A DNA stretch of 10,871 nt from Bacteroidota bacterium (GTDB taxonomy: Bacteria; Bacteroidota; Ignavibacteria; Kapaibacteriales; Kapaibacteriaceae). The translations under genes were made by a program, and so were the position numbers. Positions 1 through 6,342 of the stretch are shown in pieces (positions within the stretch are counted from its first letter, which is position 1; every line of letters starts with the position of its first letter). The notes under the pieces are model-generated. The model searched no databases. It was not told the DNA's origin and was given only the letters and a program-made list of their open reading frames with translations. Location: NCBI GenBank assembly GCA_003488525.1, contig DNLG01000035.1, forward strand, positions 35,093-45,963. The letters run 5' to 3'.

Positions 1-23
1 GGTTTGAGGTTTTAGGTTTTAGG
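1..23. repeat. Partial heptamer tandem repeat at left window edge
   Basis: About three consecutive 7-nt units of the form AGGTTTK are visible, ending in AGGGG, and the first is cut by the window edge. The unit closely resembles the AGGTGTG heptamer repeated twelve times near the right end of the window, so both probably belong to one dispersed repeat family. No coding role is visible. The true extent to the left is unknown. Confidence 0.55.
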
Positions 24-60
24 GGCTGCGCGCGCTGTTCCATATCTGGCCGTCTCGTTC

Positions 61-120
61 TTGTCATGTGCTTGACAAATGATAAGAAACGCCGTGACTT
101 GACAAACGTCAACGAGAAAC
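61..120 (+). promoter_or_regulatory. Cluster of TTGACA direct repeats and palindromes upstream of the DUF2141 gene
   Basis: Two copies of CTTGACAAA lie 27 nt apart (TTGACA at 72-77 and 99-104), each followed within about 15 nt by an AGAAACG string. The first copy also forms an inverted repeat, TTGTCA (61-66), 6 nt, TGACAA (73-78). The second forms TTGAC (99-103), 4 nt, GTCAA (108-112). TTGACA matches a classical -35 box, but no convincing -10 box lies 16-18 nt downstream of either copy. A repeated operator for a dimeric regulator is therefore at least as likely as a promoter. The rest of the 183-nt leader shows only the ribosome binding site. Confidence 0.4.
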
Positions 121-171
121 GAAGCTGCCGACGGATAAGTTGAACACGCATTCACTATCCGTCACTTTTTC

Positions 172-177
172 AGGAGA
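172..177 (+). promoter_or_regulatory. Shine-Dalgarno site of the DUF2141 gene
   Basis: AGGAGA sits 6 nt before the ATG at 184. It fixes this start even though the signal-peptide N-region of the product (about 16 residues before the hydrophobic core) is longer than usual. Confidence 0.75.
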
Positions 178-183
178 AACTCG

Positions 184-681
184 ATGGGAAACTTCAGCCC
201 GACTCCAGGGGTCTGCCCAGCCAACACGCGGTTGATCGCAACGGTCATCCTCGTAATCGGTCTCGCTTCCTTCTTCACAGCATCGTCAGCGAGTTTGCAA
301 GCTCAGGAGGCTAATCGTCGAACAAAGCTAACGGTGAAGGTCACCAACATCCAGACAAGTGGGAAGACGCTCTATCTTGGTTTGTATCGAGCAACGGACC
401 AGTTTCCGGAATTCAGCAAGTTTTGGAAAAACGCGAAGGTGACTACGGATGGTACCGAGAAAGTTTTTGAGCTCGACGTGCCATACGGTGAATATGCAAT
501 TGCCGTGATACATGATCTTAATGGGAATGGGAAGCTCGACACGAACTTCTTCGGATACCCTTCGGAGCCATTTGCATTCTCGCGCGGATTCAAACCGGTT
601 CTTTCGGGTCCCGATTTCGCGGACTGCAAGTTCAATTACAGTTCAACAAGTTCTTCGATCACCATTACCCTCATCGACTGA
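184..681 (+). CDS. Exported DUF2141 domain protein
   Basis: This 165-residue protein has an N-terminal signal peptide: a hydrophobic core at about residues 17-35, then a small-residue stretch with likely signal-peptidase cleavage near residues 40-42. The mature part matches the DUF2141 family, small beta-rich exported proteins common in Bacteroidota and proteobacteria with no established function. Family-typical stretches are the segment ending in YAIAVIHDLNGNGKLD (to residue 119) and GYPSEPFAFS (124-133). D111-x-N113-x-N115-G-x-x-D119 has the spacing of an EF-hand or dockerin calcium loop, so metal binding is plausible but inferred. A good Shine-Dalgarno site supports the start. The stop codon is one base from the following dehydrogenase start, so the two are probably cotranscribed. 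Sampled lines of this gene are about 47-52% GC, against about 65% in a sampled line of the CoA-transferase gene downstream. Confidence 0.85.
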   Translation: MGNFSPTPGVCPANTRLIATVILVIGLASFFTASSASLQAQEANRRTKLTVKVTNIQTSGKTLYLGLYRATDQFPEFSKFWKNAKVTTDGTEKVFELDVPYGEYAIAVIHDLNGNGKLDTNFFGYPSEPFAFSRGFKPVLSGPDFADCKFNYSSTSSSITITLID

Positions 682-682
682 A

Positions 683-1468
683 ATGAAAGATGTCGCACTG
701 ATTACCGGAGCATCTCGTGGAATCGGTTTCGAGCTTGCTCTGCTGTTTGCTCAACAACGCATCGATGTCGTCATCGTGGCGCATGATTCACAAAAGCTTC
801 TCGATGCACGTAAGGCGATCGCCTCGAACTCTTCCGTGAAGGTTCATGCTGTGGCAGCCGATCTTTCGACGATCGAAGGGACAGACGTCGTCCGCAACTA
901 CATCGACGAAAACAACCTCAGAGTAAAGTACCTGGTCAACAACGCGGGTTTCGGAGACTATGGTCCGTTCATTGAACGGAACATGGAAACCTATTCACGA
1001 ATGATCCGTCTCAACATCGAAGGCCTCACGGCACTGACCTACACGTACGCTCGCGACATGGTACGCAACGGCAACGGACGCATCCTCAACGTTGCCTCTA
1101 CTGCCGGATATCAGCCTGATCCGCACTTTGCCGTCTATGGCGCAACCAAGGCCTATGTCGTGAACTTCACCGAGGCTCTACATAAAGAGCTCTCGGATAC
1201 CGGGGTGACGGCTACGGTTCTATCGCCAGGAGCAACGCGCACGGACTTCATCTCGCGAGCGGACATGCTCAACGCTAAACTCTACGATTCAGGGGTCATG
1301 TCTGCGAAGGACGTTGCCCTGGCAGGCTTCAGGGCAATGATGAGTGGCAAACTCTACGTCATTCCGGGATTTAAGAACCGATTCATGACCTTTCTTTCAG
1401 GAGTAACTCCATCACGAAGGCTCCTTCTTGAGGTCTCGGCAAGAATCATGAGCCAGCGAACGACGTAG
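683..1468 (+). CDS. Short-chain dehydrogenase/reductase (SDR), DltE/COG0300-like
   Basis: The 261-residue product is a classical NAD(P)-dependent SDR of normal length. It shows the cofactor glycine motif TGASRGIG (8-15), NNAG (86-89), the catalytic tetrad N111, S139, Y152 and K156 (YGATK), and the SPG motif at 181-183 followed by T and D. The C-terminal part, with SGKLYVIPG (231-239), resembles the DltE-type oxidoreductases of COG0300. The substrate cannot be told from the sequence, and a soluble cytoplasmic location is expected. An in-frame ATG at 512 would overlap the DUF2141 gene by 170 nt and add 57 residues unlike any SDR. The ATG at 683 starts directly at the Rossmann fold and is chosen, although no Shine-Dalgarno is visible, so translation is probably coupled to the upstream stop (679-681). 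The 58-nt gap to the convergent iron-sulfur gene contains no obvious terminator. Confidence 0.93.
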   Translation: MKDVALITGASRGIGFELALLFAQQRIDVVIVAHDSQKLLDARKAIASNSSVKVHAVAADLSTIEGTDVVRNYIDENNLRVKYLVNNAGFGDYGPFIERNMETYSRMIRLNIEGLTALTYTYARDMVRNGNGRILNVASTAGYQPDPHFAVYGATKAYVVNFTEALHKELSDTGVTATVLSPGATRTDFISRADMLNAKLYDSGVMSAKDVALAGFRAMMSGKLYVIPGFKNRFMTFLSGVTPSRRLLLEVSARIMSQRTT

Positions 1469-1526
1469 ATCGAGACATGCGACAGCCCTGACAGCAGTCC
1501 GTCGGCCAATCAACAGCATGCTCTCT

Positions 1527-3560
1527 CTATGACGGACGCACCACGCTCTCGAGAACGATTTCGCTCACATCACGAACCGTGACGCTATCGGCCTTATCGG
1601 CGGCTTTGACGCCGTCGGTGATCATGGTGGTGCAGAACGGACAGTTGACGGCGATCGTTGACGCGCCCGTCTCCAGCAGTTCATTTGTGCGGACCACATT
1701 GACGCGGTCGCCCACGTGTTCTTCCATGAACATGCGGCCGCCGCCGGCGCCGCAGCACAGGCCGCGGTCTTTGGCGCGGGCCGGTTCCAGGATGGTCAGA
1801 CCGGGCACGTTTTCCAGTGTGGCTCGTGGTGCTTCATACTCGTCGTTGTAGCGGCCCAGGTAACAGGAATCGTGATACGTCACGGTTTCCTTTGACAGCT
1901 TCGAGCGGTCCACCTTCAAACGTCCGGAGTCAACAAGCTCCTTGATGAACTGCGTGTGGTGGATGACTTCGGCGTTGAAGCCATACTGCGGGTATTCGTT
2001 CTTGAGACTGTTGAAGCAATGCGGACACGTGGCTACGATCTTCTGCACGTTATAGCGCTGGAAGGTCTCCACGTTGGTCTTCGTAAGCATGTCGGCCAGG
2101 TACTCATTGCCGGTGCGGCGTGCTACGTCGCCCGTACAGTTCTCCTCGGTTCCGAGGATTCGGAAGTCAACGCCGGCGATCTGCATGAGTTCGGCAAAGG
2201 CCTTGGTGGTCTTCTTTGCGCGCTCATCGTAGGAGCCGGCGCAGCCGACCCAGAAGAGCACTTCCATCGAGGCGTCTTCGGCCGCCGTCTTGATGCCCAT
2301 GCCGTCGGCCCAGTTGGCACGGTCGGCCTGACCAAATCCGCCCCACGGCACGGCATTGGTTTCCATGTTGCCGTAGATGTCCGGCAGCAGCGCCGATTCG
2401 TCGTTGAACTGTGATTCCATCATCACCATCGAACGGCGCATGCCGACGATGGCCGGTACGTGTTCGATATTCACCGGACATTCCTGCATGCAGGCGCCGC
2501 ATGTTGTGCAGGCCCACAGGGCATCGGGCGAGACGTAATCACCGATAAGCTTCTTGTCCCATACGGCCTGCTCTTCGGTAGTGAGCTCGCCCCCTTGCTG
2601 CTGCTTCAAGATCAGCGGGGCCTTATCCATCGTACGATCATGGATCGCCACGATGATGCCGCGCGGGTCGAGCACCTTACCGGTCTGATTGGCCGGACAC
2701 ACACTCGTGCAGCGTCCGCAGTGCGTGCAGGTATATCCGTCGAGCAGCGATTTCCAGGAGAGATCTTCGATGTCGACCACACCGAACTTCTCGACGCCTT
2801 CTTCTTCGAAGTTGATCGGCGCCATGGCATTTGTTGGCTGAAGGGGGCCAAGGAATACGTTCGGGATCGACGTCAGCACGTGCAGGTGCTTGGAAAACGG
2901 CAGGTAGTTCATGAATGCCAGGATCAGCAGCGCGTGCATCCAGAAGGCCACATGGAAGGCGATCTCCGCGCCGCCACCGAGGGCTGCTGCCAGCCCCTTG
3001 CCAAGCGGATGCGCCACCGGACGCACCGCCCATGAGAAGTCTTCGCCGTGCACCGGGGCGCGCAGGGAGTTCTGCACCAGCAGCGCGGTAACGATGCCGA
3101 AGATCGTCAGCAGGATCATACCGGCTTCGACCTTTTCGGCTTCCACCTGCAGGCGCTTGACCTTGGTGACATAGCGGCGCCAGAGCGACATCATCGTACC
3201 GACGATGATCAGCAGGCAGAAGATGTCGGTAAGGATCGTGATGACCGAGTAGACCGGGCCGAGGAAGTTAAACGACCATGCGTCGTTAAGTCCTTCCAGG
3301 ATCATTTCGGCGGCCGAGAACAGCAGCACGAGGAAGCCCCAGAAGATTCCGGCATGAATGGGTCCGGCAACCTTATCGCGCAGGATCTTGCTCTGTCCGA
3401 AGCCCACGACGAGTGTCGTGCGCAGGCGTTCCGGGATCCTGTCGAACCTATTGTCGGGCTTACCAACCTTCAGCCATGCGATCAGCCGTGAGGCATTGCG
3501 GGCAAAGATGCCTGCTGCTGACAGCAGAACGATGAGAAAGGCAATGTTCTTCAGTTCCAT
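1527..3560 (-). CDS. Membrane-bound heme-b / iron-sulfur oxidoreductase with CCG domains (probable ETF:menaquinone oxidoreductase type)
   Basis: The 677-residue protein has five likely membrane helices in its first 225 residues (about 5-20, 66-88, 105-125, 146-165, 198-222). Histidines H69, H203 and H209 are candidate heme-b ligands, as in NarI-like cytochrome b domains. Two [4Fe-4S] ferredoxin motifs follow: C278/281/284/288 and C351/354/357/361. The C-terminal half carries two cysteine-rich CCG (HdrB/HdrD, DUF224) domains. The second is complete: C566, C602-C603 and C640-x2-C643, with 35 and 36 intervening residues. The first is degenerate, with C440, a single C475 in ENCTGD, and C512-x2-C515. 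This architecture matches the family proposed to move electrons from ETF and acyl-CoA dehydrogenases to menaquinone. No ETF genes lie in the window, so that role is inferred. A start 34 codons earlier would run into the divergent gene. The ATG at 3560 has AGGGGG just upstream and begins a clean membrane helix. Confidence 0.9.
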   Translation of the reverse strand: MELKNIAFLIVLLSAAGIFARNASRLIAWLKVGKPDNRFDRIPERLRTTLVVGFGQSKILRDKVAGPIHAGIFWGFLVLLFSAAEMILEGLNDAWSFNFLGPVYSVITILTDIFCLLIIVGTMMSLWRRYVTKVKRLQVEAEKVEAGMILLTIFGIVTALLVQNSLRAPVHGEDFSWAVRPVAHPLGKGLAAALGGGAEIAFHVAFWMHALLILAFMNYLPFSKHLHVLTSIPNVFLGPLQPTNAMAPINFEEEGVEKFGVVDIEDLSWKSLLDGYTCTHCGRCTSVCPANQTGKVLDPRGIIVAIHDRTMDKAPLILKQQQGGELTTEEQAVWDKKLIGDYVSPDALWACTTCGACMQECPVNIEHVPAIVGMRRSMVMMESQFNDESALLPDIYGNMETNAVPWGGFGQADRANWADGMGIKTAAEDASMEVLFWVGCAGSYDERAKKTTKAFAELMQIAGVDFRILGTEENCTGDVARRTGNEYLADMLTKTNVETFQRYNVQKIVATCPHCFNSLKNEYPQYGFNAEVIHHTQFIKELVDSGRLKVDRSKLSKETVTYHDSCYLGRYNDEYEAPRATLENVPGLTILEPARAKDRGLCCGAGGGRMFMEEHVGDRVNVVRTNELLETGASTIAVNCPFCTTMITDGVKAADKADSVTVRDVSEIVLESVVRPS

Positions 3561-3563
3561 AGA

Positions 3564-3571
3564 TCCCCCTT
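3564..3571 (-). promoter_or_regulatory. Shine-Dalgarno site that fixes the iron-sulfur oxidoreductase start
   Basis: On the minus strand AAGGGGGA ends three nt before the ATG at 3560-3558; measured from its AAGG part the spacing is in the normal range. It selects this ATG over the upstream in-frame ATG at 3662, which lies inside the divergent gene. Confidence 0.7.
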
Positions 3572-3580
3572 GTGCATCTG

Positions 3581-3588
3581 CAAAAATA
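3581..3588 (-). promoter_or_regulatory. Candidate -7 element TATTTTTG for the iron-sulfur oxidoreductase gene
   Basis: The minus strand reads TATTTTTG, a full match to the TAnnTTTG -7 consensus of the Bacteroidota primary sigma factor. It lies 20 nt before the start codon, leaving a short leader that still includes the Shine-Dalgarno site. No TTG is found at the expected -33 distance, so this remains a candidate. Confidence 0.35.
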
Positions 3589-3596
3589 CCAAACAG

Positions 3597-3604
3597 TATG
3601 TTTG
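3597..3604 (+). promoter_or_regulatory. Candidate -7 element TATGTTTG for the CoA-transferase gene
   Basis: TATGTTTG fully matches TAnnTTTG and lies 26 nt before the GTG start at 3631. The nearest upstream TTG (3570-3572) is 24 nt away, a little longer than the usual spacing of about 19-21 nt. It sits only 8 nt from the oppositely directed candidate element at 3581-3588. Confidence 0.38.
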
Positions 3605-3630
3605 TGCTTTGTTGATCATCTGGAGTCATT

Positions 3631-4908
3631 GTGGGCCGCATCGTCAAGGTTGAAGAAGCCATAGCAGCAATCCAATCCGGACATCGGCTCTACCTGCACT
3701 CTGTGGCGGCTGCGCCGCAGACGCTTATCCGTGAACTCATGCGGCAGGCGCCGCGCCTGCGCAACGTCGAGATCGTTCACATGCACACCGAGGGTCCGGC
3801 CCCGTATGCCGAACCGGAGTATGCCGAAAACTTTCGCGCCAACTGCCTGTTCATCGGCGGCAACATGCGCGAGGCCATCCGCGAGGGTCGCGCCGACTTC
3901 ACGCCGGTGTTTCTTTCGGAGATCCCGGAGCTGTTCCGCTCAGGCATTCTTGCGATTGATGCAGCGCTTATCAACGTCTCGCCCCCTGACGCACATGGAT
4001 TCTGCTCGCTCGGCGTAACGGTGGAGGCGGCACATGAGGCGTTGCATAGTGCGCGGATCGTGATCGCTCAGATCAACCCGCAGATGCCACGCACGCACGG
4101 AGACGCGCTGGTGCATCGCGACAAGCTCACCTACATGGTCGAGGTCGACGAACCGATCTTCGAGGTGCAGCCCCCGGTGCTTGGCGACGTTGAGCGTCGC
4201 ATCGGACGTCATGTGGCATCACTCGTCGAGGACGGGGCGACCCTGCAGATGGGCATCGGCGCGATCCCGGATGCGGTGCTGCACGAGCTGACGTCGCACC
4301 GTAACCTTGGCGTCCACACCGAGATGTTCAGCGATGGTCTGCTCGCCCTTGTCGAGAAGGGCATCGTCACCGGTGAGCACAAGGCTGTTCATCCGGGGAA
4401 GATCGTAGCAACGTTTGTGATGGGATCGAAGAAGCTCTACGACTTTATCGATGACAATCCGGCCGTGTCCATGCTCGACGTGGGCTACGTCAACAATCCG
4501 GCCACGATCCAGCGGAATCCGCGTGTGACGGCCATCAACAGCGCCATCGAGGTCGACCTCACCGGTCAGGTATGTGCCGACTCTATCGGTCCGGTTCCCT
4601 ACTCCGGTGTTGGCGGTCAGGTAGACTTCATGCGTGGTGCTGCGCGCTCGGTCGGCGGCAAGCCGATCATCGCCCTGCCGTCTCGCACCAGCAGCGGTAT
4701 TGCCCGCATCACGTCACTACTCAAGCCGGGCGCCGGCGTGGTCTCCACGCGGGCGCACGTCCACTACGTGGTGACGGAGTACGGCATTGCGCAGCTGCAT
4801 GGACGCACGATCCGCGAGCGGGCACGCTCACTGGTGGCGATTGCCCATCCGGACGATCGTGAGCGCCTGGAGCGCGAGGCACTTGAACACTGGCACATCC
4901 GTTTGTGA
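3631..4908 (+). CDS. Acetyl-CoA hydrolase/transferase family protein (CoA-transferase)
   Basis: The 425-residue protein has the two-lobed fold of the acetyl-CoA hydrolase/transferase family, which includes 4-hydroxybutyrate, butyrate, succinate and acetate CoA-transferases, and its length is usual for the family. The visible landmarks are GIGAIPDAV (208-216), the likely catalytic glutamate E231 in HTEMFSDG, the GVGGQVDFMRGAARS segment (326-340) with GGKPIIALPS (342-351), and the C-terminal HYVVTEYGIAQLHGR (378-392). E231 would form the glutamyl-CoA thioester. The enzyme should swap CoA between a carboxylate and an acyl-CoA in the cytoplasm; the exact substrates cannot be read from sequence. 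The start is GTG with GGAG (3622-3625) 5 nt upstream. It is divergent from the iron-sulfur oxidoreductase, which fits a shared role in acyl-CoA oxidation. Its stop abuts or overlaps the GWxTD gene. Confidence 0.92.
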   Translation: MGRIVKVEEAIAAIQSGHRLYLHSVAAAPQTLIRELMRQAPRLRNVEIVHMHTEGPAPYAEPEYAENFRANCLFIGGNMREAIREGRADFTPVFLSEIPELFRSGILAIDAALINVSPPDAHGFCSLGVTVEAAHEALHSARIVIAQINPQMPRTHGDALVHRDKLTYMVEVDEPIFEVQPPVLGDVERRIGRHVASLVEDGATLQMGIGAIPDAVLHELTSHRNLGVHTEMFSDGLLALVEKGIVTGEHKAVHPGKIVATFVMGSKKLYDFIDDNPAVSMLDVGYVNNPATIQRNPRVTAINSAIEVDLTGQVCADSIGPVPYSGVGGQVDFMRGAARSVGGKPIIALPSRTSSGIARITSLLKPGAGVVSTRAHVHYVVTEYGIAQLHGRTIRERARSLVAIAHPDDRERLEREALEHWHIRL

Positions 4909-4913
4909 GCCCC

Positions 4914-6233
4914 ATGAAAGCCGCTTCATCGCTTGTGATCACGCTCGGCAGCGCACTATCGCTGCCGATGCTGTCGCTACCGGCGCTGGCGCAGCAGCCG
5001 CCCGATGCGACGGTTGCCCGCGTACAGGCCGATGCCATCGTGCTGCGCGGATCACAGTTCGGCGATGCCGCTCGGGTGGATCTGTACATCTCGGTTCCCT
5101 ACCAGCTTTTGCAGTTCAATGCCTACAACGGCAAGATGCTTGCAGAGTACTCCGTGTCGATCACCGTGCGGGATTCTACCGGCAAGCGCATCATCGATAC
5201 GACATCCAAACGATCGATTCTTGAGGAGTCCTACAGCGTCTCGCGCGGCACAACCGGCAAGTCTGACAACAGCGTTCGGCGCTTTGCTCTCCGGAGTGGT
5301 CGATACACCGTCGAGACCGTGGTTGCCGACGCCTTCGGACGGAAGGACCACGCCAGCAGCATTGATGTACGCGTGCCGGAGTACTTCGGTGCAAGCCTGG
5401 AGCTCAGCAGCCCGATGTACGTCAGTCAGATCGAGCAGCGCGGTGGACGCTATGCCATCACGCCCTTTGTGGGCGATGTTGCCTGGTCCAACGAGATGCA
5501 GCTGTTCGTCTTCCTCGAGACATACACCAGCGGTCAGCCCCGTTCCGTGCGCCATCTATGGAAGCTCACGCGCTCGGACGGACGTGTTGCCGCCAGCGGT
5601 CAGGGCGACGTGGTCAATTGCGAGCGTATCGCAACGCAGAGCTTCTTTCCTCTACGCATCGATGGCCGGCTCCTGCCCGGCACCTACACGCTGCGGATCA
5701 CGGCCCACCCGGTCAACTCATCGGGTCAGGCCGACACCACACTGACCGACGCCACGACCTCGCGCGCGTACGTTGTGCCGAGAACCTTTGCCGGAGACGT
5801 CCTGGCCGACCTCAAGAAGGCCGCCAAGCAACTCATCTACGTGGCCGACCAGGGACAGATCGACGCGATCCTGGCTGCCCCCTCAGAGGGAGAGGCACTG
5901 ACGCAGTTCGAGGAATTCTGGAAGGGGCTGGACCCATCTCCCGGAACGATCCGTAATGAGGCATTCGACGAGTATTACTCTCGTATCGACGAAGCCAATA
6001 AGCGCTTCAAATCCTACAACGAAGGATGGCTTACCGATATGGGGCGTGTGTTCATCGTCTATGGTGAACCCCTTACCACCGAACGGTTCATGAGTCCGAA
6101 CGGCATCTCACGCATCGTGCGGTGGATCTACCCGAACAACATCATGTTCACCTTTGAGGACACGTCGGGATTTGGCGACTACCGGCTGCGCAGCGGTCTT
6201 CCGGGAAATGCTAAATATCGCTACAAACGATAG
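4914..6233 (+). CDS. Exported GWxTD domain protein
   Basis: The 439-residue product begins with a signal peptide (MKAASS, hydrophobic to about residue 25, likely cleavage after ALA at 24-26). Its C-terminal part holds the GWxTD domain signature: FWKGLDPSP (335-343), EYYSRIDEANKRF (353-365), then GWLTDMGRVFIVYGEP (371-386). This family is found mostly in Bacteroidota/Chlorobiota and Acidobacteriota, and its function is not established. The long N-terminal region is beta-rich with no recognised enzyme motif. It is predicted to be periplasmic or surface exposed. A GTG at 4905 would overlap the upstream stop as GTGA and add three residues; the ATG at 4914 is preferred because it gives a standard signal peptide, but either is possible. 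Cotranscription with the CoA-transferase is likely, though the functional link is unclear. A strong terminator follows. Confidence 0.88.
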   Translation: MKAASSLVITLGSALSLPMLSLPALAQQPPDATVARVQADAIVLRGSQFGDAARVDLYISVPYQLLQFNAYNGKMLAEYSVSITVRDSTGKRIIDTTSKRSILEESYSVSRGTTGKSDNSVRRFALRSGRYTVETVVADAFGRKDHASSIDVRVPEYFGASLELSSPMYVSQIEQRGGRYAITPFVGDVAWSNEMQLFVFLETYTSGQPRSVRHLWKLTRSDGRVAASGQGDVVNCERIATQSFFPLRIDGRLLPGTYTLRITAHPVNSSGQADTTLTDATTSRAYVVPRTFAGDVLADLKKAAKQLIYVADQGQIDAILAAPSEGEALTQFEEFWKGLDPSPGTIRNEAFDEYYSRIDEANKRFKSYNEGWLTDMGRVFIVYGEPLTTERFMSPNGISRIVRWIYPNNIMFTFEDTSGFGDYRLRSGLPGNAKYRYKR

Positions 6234-6290
6234 TTATGGTGAAGGGGGCTATCCCCACAGCCGCATCGAAAGAACAACGCAGAAACAACA

Positions 6291-6323
6291 AGGGCCGTCC
6301 GGCAAATGCCGGACGGCCCTTTT
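6291..6323. terminator. Bidirectional intrinsic terminator
   Basis: A perfect 13-bp stem (6291-6303 paired with 6308-6320, AGGGCCGTCCGGC) closes a 4-nt AAAT loop. It is followed by TTT on the + strand and by a T-rich TGTTGTTTC tract on the minus strand. It lies between the convergent GWxTD gene and Omp28-like gene and can serve both. Confidence 0.9.
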
Positions 6324-6342
6324 CTGTTGAGTCGTTAGTGAC

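Noticed and set aside
72..104. TTGACA copies as sigma-70 -35 boxes
   Set aside because: No TATAAT-like hexamer lies 16-18 nt downstream of either copy, so they are reported only as repeats or a possible operator.
512..682. N-terminal extension of the dehydrogenase to an in-frame ATG at 512
   Set aside because: It overlaps the DUF2141 gene in another frame, adds 57 low-complexity residues before the Rossmann fold, and has no support from family length.
1469..1526. Terminator between the convergent dehydrogenase and iron-sulfur genes
   Set aside because: Only a 5-bp CATGC/GCATG pairing separated by about 35 nt is visible, with no T-run; too weak to call.
1956..3035. Long + strand open frames opposite the iron-sulfur oxidoreductase (152 and 191 codons)
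   Set aside because: They mirror the codon structure of a well-supported gene on the other strand, show no family motif, and are compositional shadows of GC-rich coding sequence.
3561..3662. 34-residue N-terminal extension of the iron-sulfur oxidoreductase
   Set aside because: It would overlap the divergent CoA-transferase start; the ATG at 3560 has an AGGGGG site and begins a membrane helix.
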